Assembly: GCA_029339195.1 (NCBI GenBank)
Contig: JAPTJF010000134.1
Coordinates: 62,001 to 126,000 of the forward strand
Direction: 5' to 3'
From: Micractinium sp. NFX-FRZ
Lineage: Eukaryota; Chlorophyta; Trebouxiophyceae; Chlorellales; Chlorellaceae
DNA: 64,000 nucleotides
Below the pieces are notes generated by a model. It did no database searches and was not told where the DNA came from. It saw nothing but the letters and a program-made list of their open reading frames with translations. Positions 1 through 10,764 of the stretch are shown in pieces. Each line of letters opens with the position of its first letter. The stretch's first letter is position 1. The position numbers and the translations under genes are program-made.

Positions 1-1265
1 CCTTGGGCGTGGCATAGTCCACCTTCCAACGGCAGCCGTCGATGCGCACGCCGTCTAGGCGGTCCCACGCGTCCTTGGCATCTCGAGAGCTGCACACACA
101 GAGGGATGGGGGCAGACGCCAGGGCGCACCGGGGGCAAGCACAGCACGGGGGGGTGAGTGGCGCGGCAGCATGTGAGCATGCGGGGCACAGGCAAGTCGG
201 GTGTAGAGCAGGGCAGCAGAACGACGGCAGTGTGGCAGGAGCAGCGGACCATCGGCATGGGTGGGCGGCGGCCTCCGGGTCAGCGGCTTGTGGCGCTGGG
301 AGGAGGCGAGGAGGCAGGCCTTGTGGGAGGGGAGCTGGGGAGGCTCAGGTGGGCTGGGCCTGACGGTGACACTGGCAGCTGCTGCAGGGGCCAGAGGGCC
401 GTGGGGAGGCAGTGCTGCGCTCGGGCGGAGGCACTTGCTTGCTTGCTTGCTTGTGCACGCGCGGCACACGACCACGGCAAGACCGGCATTCAGGTGCCGG
501 GCGGGCAAGGCTTCTGGCGCGCAGCAGGCCGGCCGGCCTGCTGCCCCCAAGGCTTGCGCCCACCGCCACAAACCGCCGCGCTGCCCACCGGTAACCACAC
601 CCACACAGCACCGCCCCCCCATAGCACGCTCACAAAATGCACCATGCACTGCCCCAGTGGCGGGTTGACACGAGAGGATATCACACAGGAAGAAGGGTGC
701 CACCTCACCTCTGGAACTCCACCAAGGCGCAGCGCGCCCGCGCATCCCGCTCCACCGCCAGCACCTTGCCGTACCGCTCGCACTCCCACTTGATGTCCTT
801 GGAGCGGGTGACGCTGCATGGGTGGGGGTGGGGGAGGGGGTGGGGGCAGATGAGGAACATAGTTGAACAGGTGGAGAAAGAGGGGGGAACATGCGGTTCG
901 CCCTCTTGCCATCCTTGCTGCGGGGGGCGCTGCCTGGAGGCGAAGCGAGCAGGGGCATGGGCAGGGAGAGGGGGCCAGGTGCGGGGGGAGGGGGAGCTGA
1001 CGAGGGGCTCCGAGGGGCTCTCCCCCTTGGTGGCAGCTGGCCTGGAAGCCAGGCAGATAGGGAGAGGGTGGGTGCGGTCAATGCAGCAGAGACGGGGTGC
1101 CATTCGGGCGAAGGCGAAAGAGCAGAAGGAACAGCGCTTGTATGGCGCGGCGGCATCAGCACGTGGTTGGTATCAGCGTACAGCATGCGGCAGCAGCTCA
1201 GGCAGTGCTCACCTGCTGAGGCTGTCGATCACGATAGTGTAGCGGCTCTTCACAGCGCTGGGCAT
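1..1265 (-). CDS. SR-like RNA-binding protein, single RRM (3' part beyond window)
   Basis: Three exons read leftwards: 1213-1265 (start ATG at 1265), 709-813 and 1-89; all phases join and introns are GT-AG. The joined 82 or so residues make an RRM. The RNP2-like strand is YTIVIDSLS (residues 9-17), the middle holds ECERYGKVLAVERD, the RNP1-like strand is RARCALVEFQ, and the second helix and last strand are DAKDAWDRLDG and CRWKVDYATPK. Known of the family: such RRMs near the N-terminus followed by an RS-rich tail are SR splicing factors acting in nuclear pre-mRNA splicing. The tail lies outside the window, so SR identity is inference. RNP1 lacks the usual Phe/Tyr-Gly core, so RNA contacts may differ from canonical RRMs. 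The gene faces away from the LRR gene at 2587. Confidence 0.72.
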
Positions 1266-2586
1266 GGTGCGTGCGTGTGGATGAGGAGTAGGAGAGTCCT
1301 GCAGGAGGCAGCGAGGGCCGGGGAGCTGGTGAGAGGAGGGCACCAACGGGCGAGGGGCGAGTGCGGCGGAGGTGGCGGCGGCAGGCGGCGGCGGCGGCCC
1401 TGGCCCGGCTCGCTGAGGCTGGCGCACCCAGAAACGTCGCTAGCACCGGGCAAGGCGCGCTATACGGGCGGCAGAGGAAACTGGCGGCCCGCCGCACCTG
1501 TGGAAGGTTTCTGGAAGGATGAGGGTCTGGGCGCTGGCAGGGAACACTGGCAGCGGCTGCAGAAACGGCGCGCAGTTTGGGCAAGGTTTCAAAGCGAGGC
1601 GGAAAGGTGGCAACAAGGAGGGTCGGGCTGGACTTGTTCCTGCCTTGTCATCAGCGCATGATGTCAGCGCATGAAAATTCAAGGGCTGTCTCTAGGTGAA
1701 ACCGGCATCGGGTTGACATTCTGCGCTGAGCGCCGCGCCGCCTCAGGTGACGGCGGCAGCGGCGGCGCCGCACTCCACCTAGCGGCAGCGGACGTCACGT
1801 CCCGCGCGACGGTCTTGCAGGCCTCCATCTAGCCTGCAGCCTTTACGTCCGTGGCTCCCTGACGGTGCTGCTGGTGTTGCTGGTGCAAGCTGGGGATGAG
1901 TATTCCCCGTGCAAGACACGGCTGTCTTTGGTACAGTGCCTTCTTGTCTCACCAAAGTAGTCTGCCGCTCTTCTGTTGCTCACAATGCCCCTATGGCATC
2001 TGCTGCCGCTTTGCGTCACCTCACTCAGTTGTTTTCAATCACGCCACTTTCACGGTTCATGGACATTTATGGCACGTCGCTGCTGCGCCACGTCGCTGGT
2101 GCCGGTGCCGCCCGCCGCCGCTAGCCGATGCTGGCGCCAGCGGGACAAGCACCTTTGTTTGGAAGGCGCTGGAGCCCCTCTGTCAGCAAACTCGGGTTTA
2201 TAGTAACATTTGTTGATCCCAACGTTTGAGTGGAGCGTCATGAGGCCTCACCTGCCTCCCTCGGCGGTGAATGACAACGCCTGGGGCGACGGTGCGTGCT
2301 CGTTGCGTGCGGTGGGGCAACACATTTTCATTACAGACCCACCGAGGGCGCTGCGCATTCCACGAGCAGCCGCGCAGCCAGCCCGCCGCCGCCTGCCGCC
2401 GCCTGCCGCCCTGCCTGAAGCCTCCCGAACTCACCGACTCCTGCAGAGAGCAGCAGCACTGGGTTGAGCGCTGGGGCACAGGTTGGCCAACATAAGCAGG
2501 GGGGGTCACACAGCCAGCAGACAGCCGCGGGCGGGCGAGCAGCGCAGGCGCCACAAGCGGCAGCACCAGCGGCAGCACAGGAGCAT
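1266..2586. other. Intergenic head-to-head region
   Basis: This lies between the divergent starts of the RRM gene and the LRR gene, and presumably holds both promoters and 5' UTRs. An open frame in phase with the LRR start runs back to about 2464, so that protein could start earlier. I see no other coding or RNA feature. Confidence 0.5.
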
Positions 2587-4393
2587 ATGGGCACAAAGGA
2601 GGCGCGAGGTCCGCCCTCCCTCTACTCCCTCTGCCTGGGTGAGCCCATGCCGCAGCCTGTGCATCACATTCTGGTCAAGCAGGAACACACTTGGAGCTTT
2701 TTGTGTTGTCTTTGGGGCTTGCTCCTCCCAGTGCTGGGGCTTGCAGCTGCCGCCCTGTACAGCTGTCGCCCCCCTTACGAGCTGCTCCCATGGCCCCCCG
2801 CCTTTCCCCTCCTTCCTCTTGCTCAATCAGGGCACAGCCCCCTCCTCCACTCATGCACCTGCCTTGCTGCTCCCTGCTGCCCCCCTTCCCGGCGCCTCCC
2901 CCCGCAGGCGTGCTGAGCGAACACTTGGAGGACTTGCTGTTGGATCCAGTGTGCCGCCTGTCGGTGCTGCCTGTGCTGCCCTCAGACATCAAAGCCTGCC
3001 TGCTGGCGGTCGCCCGCCTGCGCCGCCTGCTCTCCGACGCAGCGCTGCTGCTGCTGGCGGACGCCGGGCAGGCGGTGCTAGACCTGCATGGCTGCGGGGA
3101 CTTGGTGACGGATGCTGGCATCCAAGCGGCGCTGCCCCGCATGCCGCACCTGCGGCACGTGGACCTGACGTCGTGCGCTGTGGGTGCTGCCACGCTGCGC
3201 ACGCTGGGCGCCAGCTGTCCTGGCGTGGAGGTGCTGCGGCTGGGGAGCCCCGCCACTGACGCCTCCGCCGGCAGGTGGGTGCTGCGTGGGTTGGTTGGCG
3301 AGTGGGCAGGCTGGCTGGCCAGGGAGGTTGTTTGGCTTGGGGCTGAGGGTACGCCGGGGCAGTTCCGACCTCACCTCACCCCCTGCTGCCAAAACTTTAG
3401 GGCTTTCAAACGATTTTCAGTGCTCCGCAACCAGCCCGCAGCTGCCCTTTGTATGCTATACCCACCACATGCTCTTGCGTGCTGCCTGGCGCTGCCATCT
3501 GCTGCCGCTGCAGGGGGCTGTTCGACATCCTCCCCGCCCATCCGTATCCTGCTCGCCCCAGCACGTGCTGTCGACTGCTGCCTGCCCCGCTGCCGTCCTG
3601 TGCCGCTGCAGGGGCCTGTCCGACATCCTCCCCACCCTGCAGCAGCGCCAGCAGGCTCCTGCCGCCGACTCCTGGGATGCACTCTTAGAGGTGGAAGACG
3701 CACATGAGCTGGCGGCCGCAGTGGCAGGGGCAGGGCGCCTCATGCACCTGCACTGCCTGGCCTGGCCCAACATCCCTTTCCGGCTGGAGCAGCAGTGCCG
3801 GCAGGACTGCCCAAAGGTGGCATTAAATCCCACGGCAGAAGAGGTGGCGGCGCGGCGGCTGCCGGCGGCCTGTGACCCAGCGGTGCACCTGGATGCGCTG
3901 CTGCTGGCAGGTGGGCGGGAGGTGGCAGTGGGGTGGTTGGGTGGACGGCGCAGCGGGCGGGAGTGCCTGTGCACGTGTGGTGGGGGCCGGCTCAATGCGA
4001 GTTTGTGGCTGGCTGAGGGCTTGGTGCGGGGGCGTGTGCTTCCCTCCGCACTCCACGCCCTGTCCGAGCACACTTGTGTTGCCCCATGCCGTCTGAGGCC
4101 TGCCTGCCTCTCCGCCCGCTTGCGTAACTGACCCCCAATGACCAATTTACTGGCCACCCTGGTGCTGCCGCGCTGCAGAGGTGGCCGGCAGCGAGCGCTG
4201 GGCGGCAGCACCCGACTCGCGGCCCCGGGAGGCGGTGGTGCACATAGCCGAGAAGTTCCGGCTGGCTTGGCTGAGCCGCGATGAGCGGGTGAAGGCCAAA
4301 TCGGAGCGCAACTGGCAGCAGCAGCGGCGGCGGGAGCTTCGGCAGAGGACCCACGCTGACAACCTGATACGGCAGTGGGAGAGCGAGGTGTGA
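2587..4393 (+). CDS. RNI-like leucine-rich-repeat protein (plant AMN1-like family)
   Basis: Four exons, 2587-2638, 2908-3274, 3612-3910 and 4179-4393, give 310 residues with all phases consistent. The product resembles the small plant RNI-like superfamily proteins along its length: an N-terminal segment SLCLGVLSEHLEDLLLDP, then LRR-type strands (VLDLHGCGDLVTDAGI, LRHVDLTSCAVGAATLRTL, VEVLRLGSP), a middle DSWDALLEVEDAHEL block and a basic, Gln/Arg-rich C-terminal helix beginning AEKFRLAWLSRDERVKAK. Known of the family: curved LRR scaffolds for protein binding, some next to F-boxes; no F-box is visible here. The exact role is unknown. The start at 2587 matches the plant N-terminus, but an in-frame extension is open upstream. 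Intron 2 carries a degenerate copy of the exon 3 edge (separate entry). Confidence 0.8.
3478..3540 (+). repeat. Exon-edge copy (acceptor type) in LRR-gene intron 2
   Basis: A copy of the intron end plus the first about 27 bases of exon 3 (true exon starts at 3612), offset about 98 bases upstream. It keeps a pyrimidine-rich stretch and a usable AG at 3512-3513, followed by a sequence encoding GLFDILPA beside the true GLSDILPT. Confidence 0.7.
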
Positions 4394-5178
4394 GCGGCGC
4401 GGCGCGTGCACCGCAGTGTGCTTTGTTAGTTGCTTGCAACTGTGTACAACAGCATGCTTCCGTGTAGCAGAGGCAGCAGCATGAGCATTTAGCGCCCTGA
4501 TGCCTTCCATCAAGCAGCCTGCTACTGTAGCAGTGCTAGGTGTGCAACAGGTGGTGCCACCTGCTGGCAGGTAGTTTCACCAGCTGCAAGCATGGGCAGG
4601 CGTTGGCGGTGCCGCCGCCACGTCGCCCACCACACTGGTGTTGGCACTCACAATCGGCGCGTTGCGAAGCGCTCCCCACTTTAATCGCACAGCTTACGTG
4701 CAACGGGATGCGCACAGCCTTCCTGCTACGCCTACACAGCCTTGCCGCGACTCCGACACCCCGCCTGGCTCCCCTCTCGTTCCTCTCAGCCCGCGTTGCG
4801 GCAAGCCGCTGCAGGCCCGCTGTGAGCCACGCTGCTTGCAACACCTACGGTTCTCATAGCCGCTCGGCAGGGAGCCACTGGGCTGCGCGTGGCATCTCGG
4901 CTGCGGCAGCGGTGAGCACCGTGCCGGCGCCGGGCAGGGCATGAGGGGAGCAGCTGCATGTGCTGTGTGCCTTCATTTCCCGTGGCCTCGTTGCTCTTGC
5001 AAACGTTGAACATACAGAGATACGCCTGAAGGCTTTTGCGTGTGTGCCGCCAGCCACCTGGTTTGTGTGTCACCAGCCGCTCCTGCAGCGGGCACTCTGG
5101 CTGTGGAGGCATCCACTTACCCACCCTGTTCCCCATTTGTCGCTAGTTGCAGGTGGGCTGCAGACTGGCCCACGCCAG
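4394..5178 (+). other. Intergenic region between LRR and kinase-family genes
   Basis: 3' flank of the LRR gene and 5' flank of the next gene on the same strand. No convincing exon, RNA or repeat. The frame of the next gene's first exon remains open back to about 4960, so its 5' end could be longer. Confidence 0.4.
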
Positions 5179-7479
5179 ATGACAAAGGCGTCTCAAAGCT
5201 CTCTCTCAATGAGCTGTCCTGCCGTGCAGATGAGCGGCAGTACTGGCAGCGGTCTTCAGATGGAGCTCGTGGAGGTGGACAATGGAGGCCAGGAGGAGCT
5301 CAACTTCATACTCGGTGGGTGGGGATGGCAAGGGATGAGTAAGGATGCAGCAGGCGGGGTGCGGTGCACGGGGCTCTCAGCAGTGATCAGGCAGCAACAT
5401 GCACAGATGTGCTGGGACGCTCCTTCCAGCGCCAGCAAGCCTCTGTTTTCTCTTTCCCTCGCTCCTGAGCGCCGTGCTCCGGCATGGCACCCATGCTGTT
5501 GTTCCCGCACCATGCTGCAGCCCACAGTGGCGCACCTCGTCACGCACCTCTGCTGTGCTGTGCTGTGCTGTGCTGTGCTGTACGCCATCGCCCCCTGTTG
5601 TTGCGCTGCGCCAGGTTGCGACGTCAGGCCCTGGCTGGCACCGCCCTGCAGGGGAAAATCTGGCTGCCACCGTGCGCCAGTTCTGAGGCTCCGCTCCCGC
5701 CACAGGCAGGCCAGGCGCCCTGTCTTGTAAACTTGGCATTGTCGCTGCGCTACATTGCAAGCCGACCATGGACCCCCTTCCCCACACGCGCTGCAGGCCA
5801 GGCCCACTTCATCAAGACGGTGGAGGACCTGGCTGAGGCGCTGTTCCAGTCGGGCACCGCCATCAAGTTTGGGCTGGCCTTTTGTGAGGCCTCGGGGGAG
5901 CGCAAGATACGGTGGGTTCATGAGAGCGCAGGATGCGGTGGGTCGGGGCAGCGCAAGATACGGTGGGCTGCAGCGACGTCCACGCTGGGGCGGGGAGTTG
6001 GGGCAGCCTGGGCGGCCGGCTGCAGGGTGGGCGCGCGGGTTTGCTCCCCCTTGTATGTTAAGGTTGCTGCATGGATCAAGGCACGCAGGTTCCGTGCCTC
6101 ACATGTAGGCAACCCGGCGCCGGTCACAGGCGGGGCGGCAATGGTGTAGTGGTGAAGGGCCCTCTCAAGCGAGCTGCCTAGAAATGGCTGACGTGAGGAG
6201 TGAAAACCCATCCTCGCAGGTGGGACGGCAACGATGAGCGCCTGATTGCGCTGGCCAAGAAGAATGCCGCAGCCATTGGTGCGGGCCACAGGTGCGCTGT
6301 GGGTGTGCTGCGCTGTGGGTGTACGCCGTTGGGCCGTGCTGTGCGTGCACATGCCTTGGCCTCTCGGTGCGGGGCACATGTGCGCTGTGTGCGCTGTGTG
6401 TGTGTAATGCATCGGCCCATCGAATGCGGGGCCACTGGCTGCCAGTGTGCGTTGCGCAGGTGCGAGAGCGCCCGCCGGCTTTTCTATGCGTTCTCCCAGT
6501 CCTGCTGCCAGCAGCTTGTGGGCCTGTCCCTGTTCGACGGCACTGCACGTCCTGCCGTGTGCCGGACCACTGAAGCACAGGGGGCGCAACTGCACCCTGA
6601 CTCCCTCACCCCCAAGTACCCTTTGGCCTCGACACGCCCGCACCCCGGCCTCCTGCCCACCCTGCAAACCGTCCCAACCAGCACACTTCCCCGTTCCCCT
6701 CCACCTTCCCGGCAGCTTCATCATCCTCATTGACCAAGCCTACCCGGTCAACGTCCTGAAGGCCGTGCAGGGCTGCCCCACTGTCTGCCGCATCTACTGC
6801 GCCACCGCCAATCCCACAGGTAGGGGGCGGCATACAAGCCAGCAGCGGAAACTCATCGCGTGTGTCAAGAGCTGGGGACGTGACGCCTTGACATTTGACG
6901 CAGAACGGGCTGGCGCACAATGTGCTTAGGTCCCTGCCTCCAGGCTGGGCTGCCAACGCAGGGGCGGCTGCTGGCTGGTGCCGCGACCTCGGCCCCACTG
7001 CGTGGCCCCCCTCCCTCCCCTCCCCCGCAGCGGTTGTTGTGGGCAAGGATGGTGGGGAGCGGCGCGGGATCCTGGGAGTGCTGGACGGGTTCTGCCCCCT
7101 AGGCGTGGAGGACGAGAAGGGTGAGTGAGGGGGGCGGAAGAGGTGGGGTGAGGTGGAAGGACGGGAGTGACAGGAGTTGAGGGGGCAACGGAGACTGGAG
7201 GGAACAGAGGGTGCGGAGGGTCAGTGGGTGGGCGCCGCTGTATGAGCGTGTGCCTGATGCCCAGTACTTCCCAGGCCCAGCAGCATCATGCTCTCCAAGT
7301 CAAAGTGGTGCCCACGAATCATTGGTTTGAGCCGGAGCTCTATCTCCCGCGCCCCCACACCCGCATGCCACCTGGCCCCACGTGCCCCCACACCTGGACC
7401 CTGCTCACCCCACGCGCCTGGCTGCGCAGACATTCAGGCACGGAAGGACCTGCTGCGCATGATTGGATATAAACGCTGA
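5179..7479 (+). CDS. Adenosine-specific kinase family protein (PF04008)
   Basis: Six exons: 5179-5314, 5797-5911, 6220-6291, 6716-6819, 7031-7120 and 7430-7479, giving 188 residues; phases agree throughout. From MELVEV (ATG at 5260) to the terminal MIGYKR it follows the archaeal/bacterial adenosine-specific kinase family: [97 protein letters not shown]. The family is normally about 160 residues, so the 27 residues before MELVEV are an algal addition or the start is at 5230 or 5260. The family was named from adenosine binding and kinase activity in a crenarchaeal member; the physiological role is unclear. It is mainly prokaryotic, so transfer into the algal lineage is a reasonable inference. 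Introns 2 and 3 carry donor-edge copies. Confidence 0.85.
5925..5967 (+). repeat. Two exon-edge copies (donor type) after exon 2
   Basis: The exon 2 end and donor at 5900-5916 recur at 5925-5943 (two mismatches) and at 5951-5967 (17 bases identical). Both lie downstream of the true donor, which ends exon 2 at 5911. Each copy keeps a CG|GTGGG donor. Confidence 0.75.
6366..6391 (+). repeat. Exon-edge copy (donor type) after exon 3
   Basis: A diverged copy of the exon 3 end and donor (true edge 6291/6292), about 88 bases downstream. The GTGCGCTGTG intron start is kept while the exonic part has several changes. Confidence 0.5.
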
Positions 7480-7871
7480 GCAGGCAATGGGCTGAAGGCT
7501 CATCAGACATGCACTGGCGCGGCTACGCAGGCTGTTCGGTTTAAGGGCGGCGGAGCACGGCAGAGGCAGGGCGGCGGCGCACAGCCGCAGCATCGCAGGC
7601 CCCTGTCAACCTGTGCAAGAGCAAGGGTACTCAACCTGTCTGTCGATGTATTGTGCCTTGCCTGTGTACCTACCATGGCATGACACACCTTGGAACTCGG
7701 AATCAGGTTGTGAACTGCACCGGTACTCGGGCGAGGAACAGAGTCGACGCTGAGTTGGCACCGCTTCGCTGGCAGTGTGTGCCCTTGGCTTATGCGCCGG
7801 GGGCTGCCCACGCCCAATTACCGATGCCTGGCGCCCCTGCTGTGCTCTGCATTCGCCTGAGAGCTCAAACA
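7480..7871 (+). other. Short intergenic region
   Basis: 3' flank of the kinase-family gene and promoter/5' UTR of the RING gene. An in-frame open stretch precedes the RING start, but the first ATG is at 7872. Nothing else is seen. Confidence 0.4.
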
Positions 7872-8747
7872 ATGGAGACGGAGGTCTTCCAGCTGGAGGA
7901 GTCGAGGGCGCCGTCCCCGCCCTCTGGCGTGGCCTCTAAAACAGCTGCCACCAGCAGCAGCCACGGCAGCAGCACTCCGCCGCCCCACGAGCAGGAAATT
8001 GCGCTGGAGCGCCGAGTTATGCTGCTCGTGGAGAGCTCAGACAACTGCTGCTCAATATGCTTGGACGACTACGGGCCAGATGACCCAGGGGCGCCCACGG
8101 TTTGCGGGTGAGCCGAAGAGGATGGCCCCGCACCCGCGCCCTTGCCCCGAAAGCCCAACGCTGACCCCACGCTCTCGTCAACGCTCCTCCCCTGCAGGCA
8201 CCACTTCCACCTGCAGGTGAGAGCTGCTGGGCGCCGGTCAGGAACCCGCTGGCAGCGCTGACCACTAGCCGGCAACAGGCCGCGCGGAGCGGAGCCGGGC
8301 AGCCACTTCCAGCTGGGTTCCTCAGCAGCACCCGCATGTGCACATTGTCTGTGCAGCCTCACTCAGCCTTTGCCTGGCAGAGGAGGCCATAGCGTCATGC
8401 TGAGCAGCGCAGCATCATGGCAAGTTGGCGTCTCTGCTGCTGCCCTGCCGCCTCCCTGCTGCCGCTACCTGCCGCCGCCCATCGCAGCCGTTCCCGTGCC
8501 ACCTCCGCCTGCTGCAGTGCATCATGCAGTGGGCGCAGCGCAGCCGCGAGTGCCCCCTGTGCTTCAGGACGCTGCAACTAGAGGTGTGTTTGTGGGCTGA
8601 GCTTGTGGGCGCTGTGGTTGCTCATGCCGCCTGTGTCTTGTCAGCCTGCTGCTCAGCTGCACGAACTGTAGCAGGCATGCCCAGCGAATGTTTCATGTTG
8701 CTAGTTTTCTAGTGCCGCGCGTGTGGCGGCATTGCTGCACCCTGTGG

Positions 8748-8779
<32 letters not shown>

Positions 8780-10102
8780 CCAGGGCATCCCTCACCACTG
8801 CTGCTCTGCCCACCAGCCTGCCCTGCCCGCCCGCCTTTGTATCCCATGCTGCCTTGCTTCCGCAAACACAGCTGCACCCAGCCATGCCTGGCACCATGCC
8901 GCCGCAACAGGACGTTGACTCGCTGCCGCCCTGTTGGTATTATTTGTTGCCAGCGCACAATCTGCATCCTGCCTGCCCTCCCAGGCTGCCTCACTCTGCC
9001 CGCGTGTCGTCCCCGAGTGCAGGATGAGGACATGAACTCGCTGCTCCCCTTTGGGGAGTATGTGTCGCCAGCTCAGCGTGCAGCAGAGCAGGCGACGCTA
9101 GAGACGTGGGAGCTGGAGCGCCTGCTGATACGCCTGGCAACCACCGGCCAGCGCGAGCACAGGCAGCACCGCTCGGGGCGGCACCACAGCAGCAGCGGCG
9201 GTGGCGCGGGCGGCGGTCATAGCAGCAGCCGGCACCGGCGGCAGGGCTCTCGCGGCGAGGCGTCGGCGCCGCAGCCAATCAGGGGCAGCGCGGGCGCCAG
9301 TGATGCAGCGACGGCACACGTGTGGGCAGTGGCAGGGGAGGGCGCCGCAGCGAATGGTGGCGGCACCAGCAGCAGCAGCACAGCGGCAGCGGCAGCGACA
9401 ACACCGCCAGCAGCAGGAACGCCAGCAGCGGCGGGCGGCGCGGCGCAAGATGTGCGGCCCGCCAGCGCCCCCAGTGCAGCCTTTCAGGCCAGCTGGCTGC
9501 CTTCCGGGGAGCTGCAGGCCAGCAGCAGCGTTGGCAGGGGGCCGGCGGGGGGCGATGAGGGGCACATGGTGAGCCCCCGCAGCCGCTCTGGGCCGCTCTC
9601 GCTCAAGACCCGGTTTGCGTCGCTGAGGCTCAAGTGAGTGCGCACTTTGCTTGGGGTGCTGGGCGACTGCGGCTGTATGTCTGTGTGCTGCGGCCATGGT
9701 ATTGCTGGGGTGTGTTTGCAAGCTGCTGCTGCACGCTTGGCTGGCTGTGTTTAAAGGCGGCTGCGGTGAAATGGCTGGGGCATGACTTATGTAATACTGG
9801 CGTTGGACGCTGCACACCTGTCGCCGTCAGGGGATGTGGTGGCTGTGCTGCTGCCCACATGCACGCGCTGCCGCTGCTGCCGCTGCTGCCTGCCGGGAAT
9901 GTGGTGCCTCGTGTCCTGCCTGCAGTGCTGAGCTGTCCCCCGCTGCCCCGCTGGCTGCGCTGGGTGCTGTGGCTGCAGGGACAAGCTTGACAAGACAGCC
10001 AAGGAGTTGAAGGGCCTGTTCTCACCTGGCAGCAGCGGCAGCGCCGGTGGCAGCGCACGTGGCGCCGGTGGCGACGGCGGCAGCGCCGCTTCAACGCACT
10101 AA
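7872..10102 (+). CDS. RING-H2 E3 ubiquitin ligase, RHF1A/RHF2A-like
   Basis: Five exons: 7872-8107, 8198-8216 (19 nt), 8518-8583, 9023-9633 and 9979-10102, giving 351 residues. A compact RING-H2 spans residues about 57-107: CSICLDDYGPDD, then CGHHFHLQCIMQW, then CPLC. The His-Phe-His ligands come from the 19-nt exon, so skipping it would destroy the RING. After a Ser/Gly/His-rich low-complexity middle, the C-terminus SLKTRFASLRLKDKLDK followed by KELKGLFSPGSS matches the tail of plant RHF ligases. Known of that family: the Arabidopsis members target a CDK inhibitor for degradation during gametogenesis. The shared RING and tail make orthology likely; the substrate here is unknown. A TGTAA motif lies at 10324. 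Confidence 0.87.
8746..8781. repeat. (TGCC)n microsatellite
   Basis: Eight or so tandem TGCC units inside intron 3 of the RING gene. Confidence 0.9.
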
Positions 10103-10764
10103 TTGCTGCGCTAGCGCGCCCAGGTCTTGGCAGGTGGCCAACCACAAGTCCTACTTTGTTCATTAATCAAGTGGTAACCCCCTCTCCGGCTACCCCTGTG
10201 TTGTACTACCACTGTTGCTTGCCTTGGCACCTTTCTGACGATGCGTGTGCTGTCCAGCGTACCACCCACGTACACGGCCTGTCGTACGGTTGTTACCTGC
10301 CTTCGAGCTCTCCTTCCAAAGGCTGTAAACGTCACACAAACCGAGGCAGGCATGTCAACCCGCGCTGTTATAAAAAGTGCATGATAAAGTGCGTCAGTAG
10401 CGGCGGCAGACCTGCAGGCGGCACACCGCCCTCTGCTTCCCACTGTCTACCGGGTCTGCTGCGCCATCGTGCGGTCAATGACGAACTGTGAGCACCAACC
10501 GCCGACATTTCCACCGACTGATTTGGCGTCAGCTGAAAGCTGCGGCCAGGAGACGCCTGCTGGCTGCCTGCTGTGCCACTGCGATCTCCTGTCTCACGCC
10601 CCCGCCTTGCCTCCCACTAGTCCTCCCAGGGCGCTGCGCTGTGTTCTGAACACGCTGGACAGCCCCCACTTCGCTGCGAGCGCCACTACTTCCTGGCGAG
10701 CCTCTCCCTCCCCGCTAGTGGCTGCTTCCCCAGCAATGCCCTTGGCTTCCTGACATCCATAAAC
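10103..10764 (+). other. Intergenic region with TGTAA motif
   Basis: Between the RING and MIOX-like genes, same strand. A TGTAA pentamer, the usual chlorophyte poly(A) signal, is at 10324-10328, 220 bases after the RING stop codon. No coding signal is seen. Confidence 0.4.

Noticed and set aside
2464..2586. Longer N-terminus of the LRR protein
   Set aside because: The frame is open but Ala/Gln-rich and does not match the plant family, which begins near the ATG at 2587.
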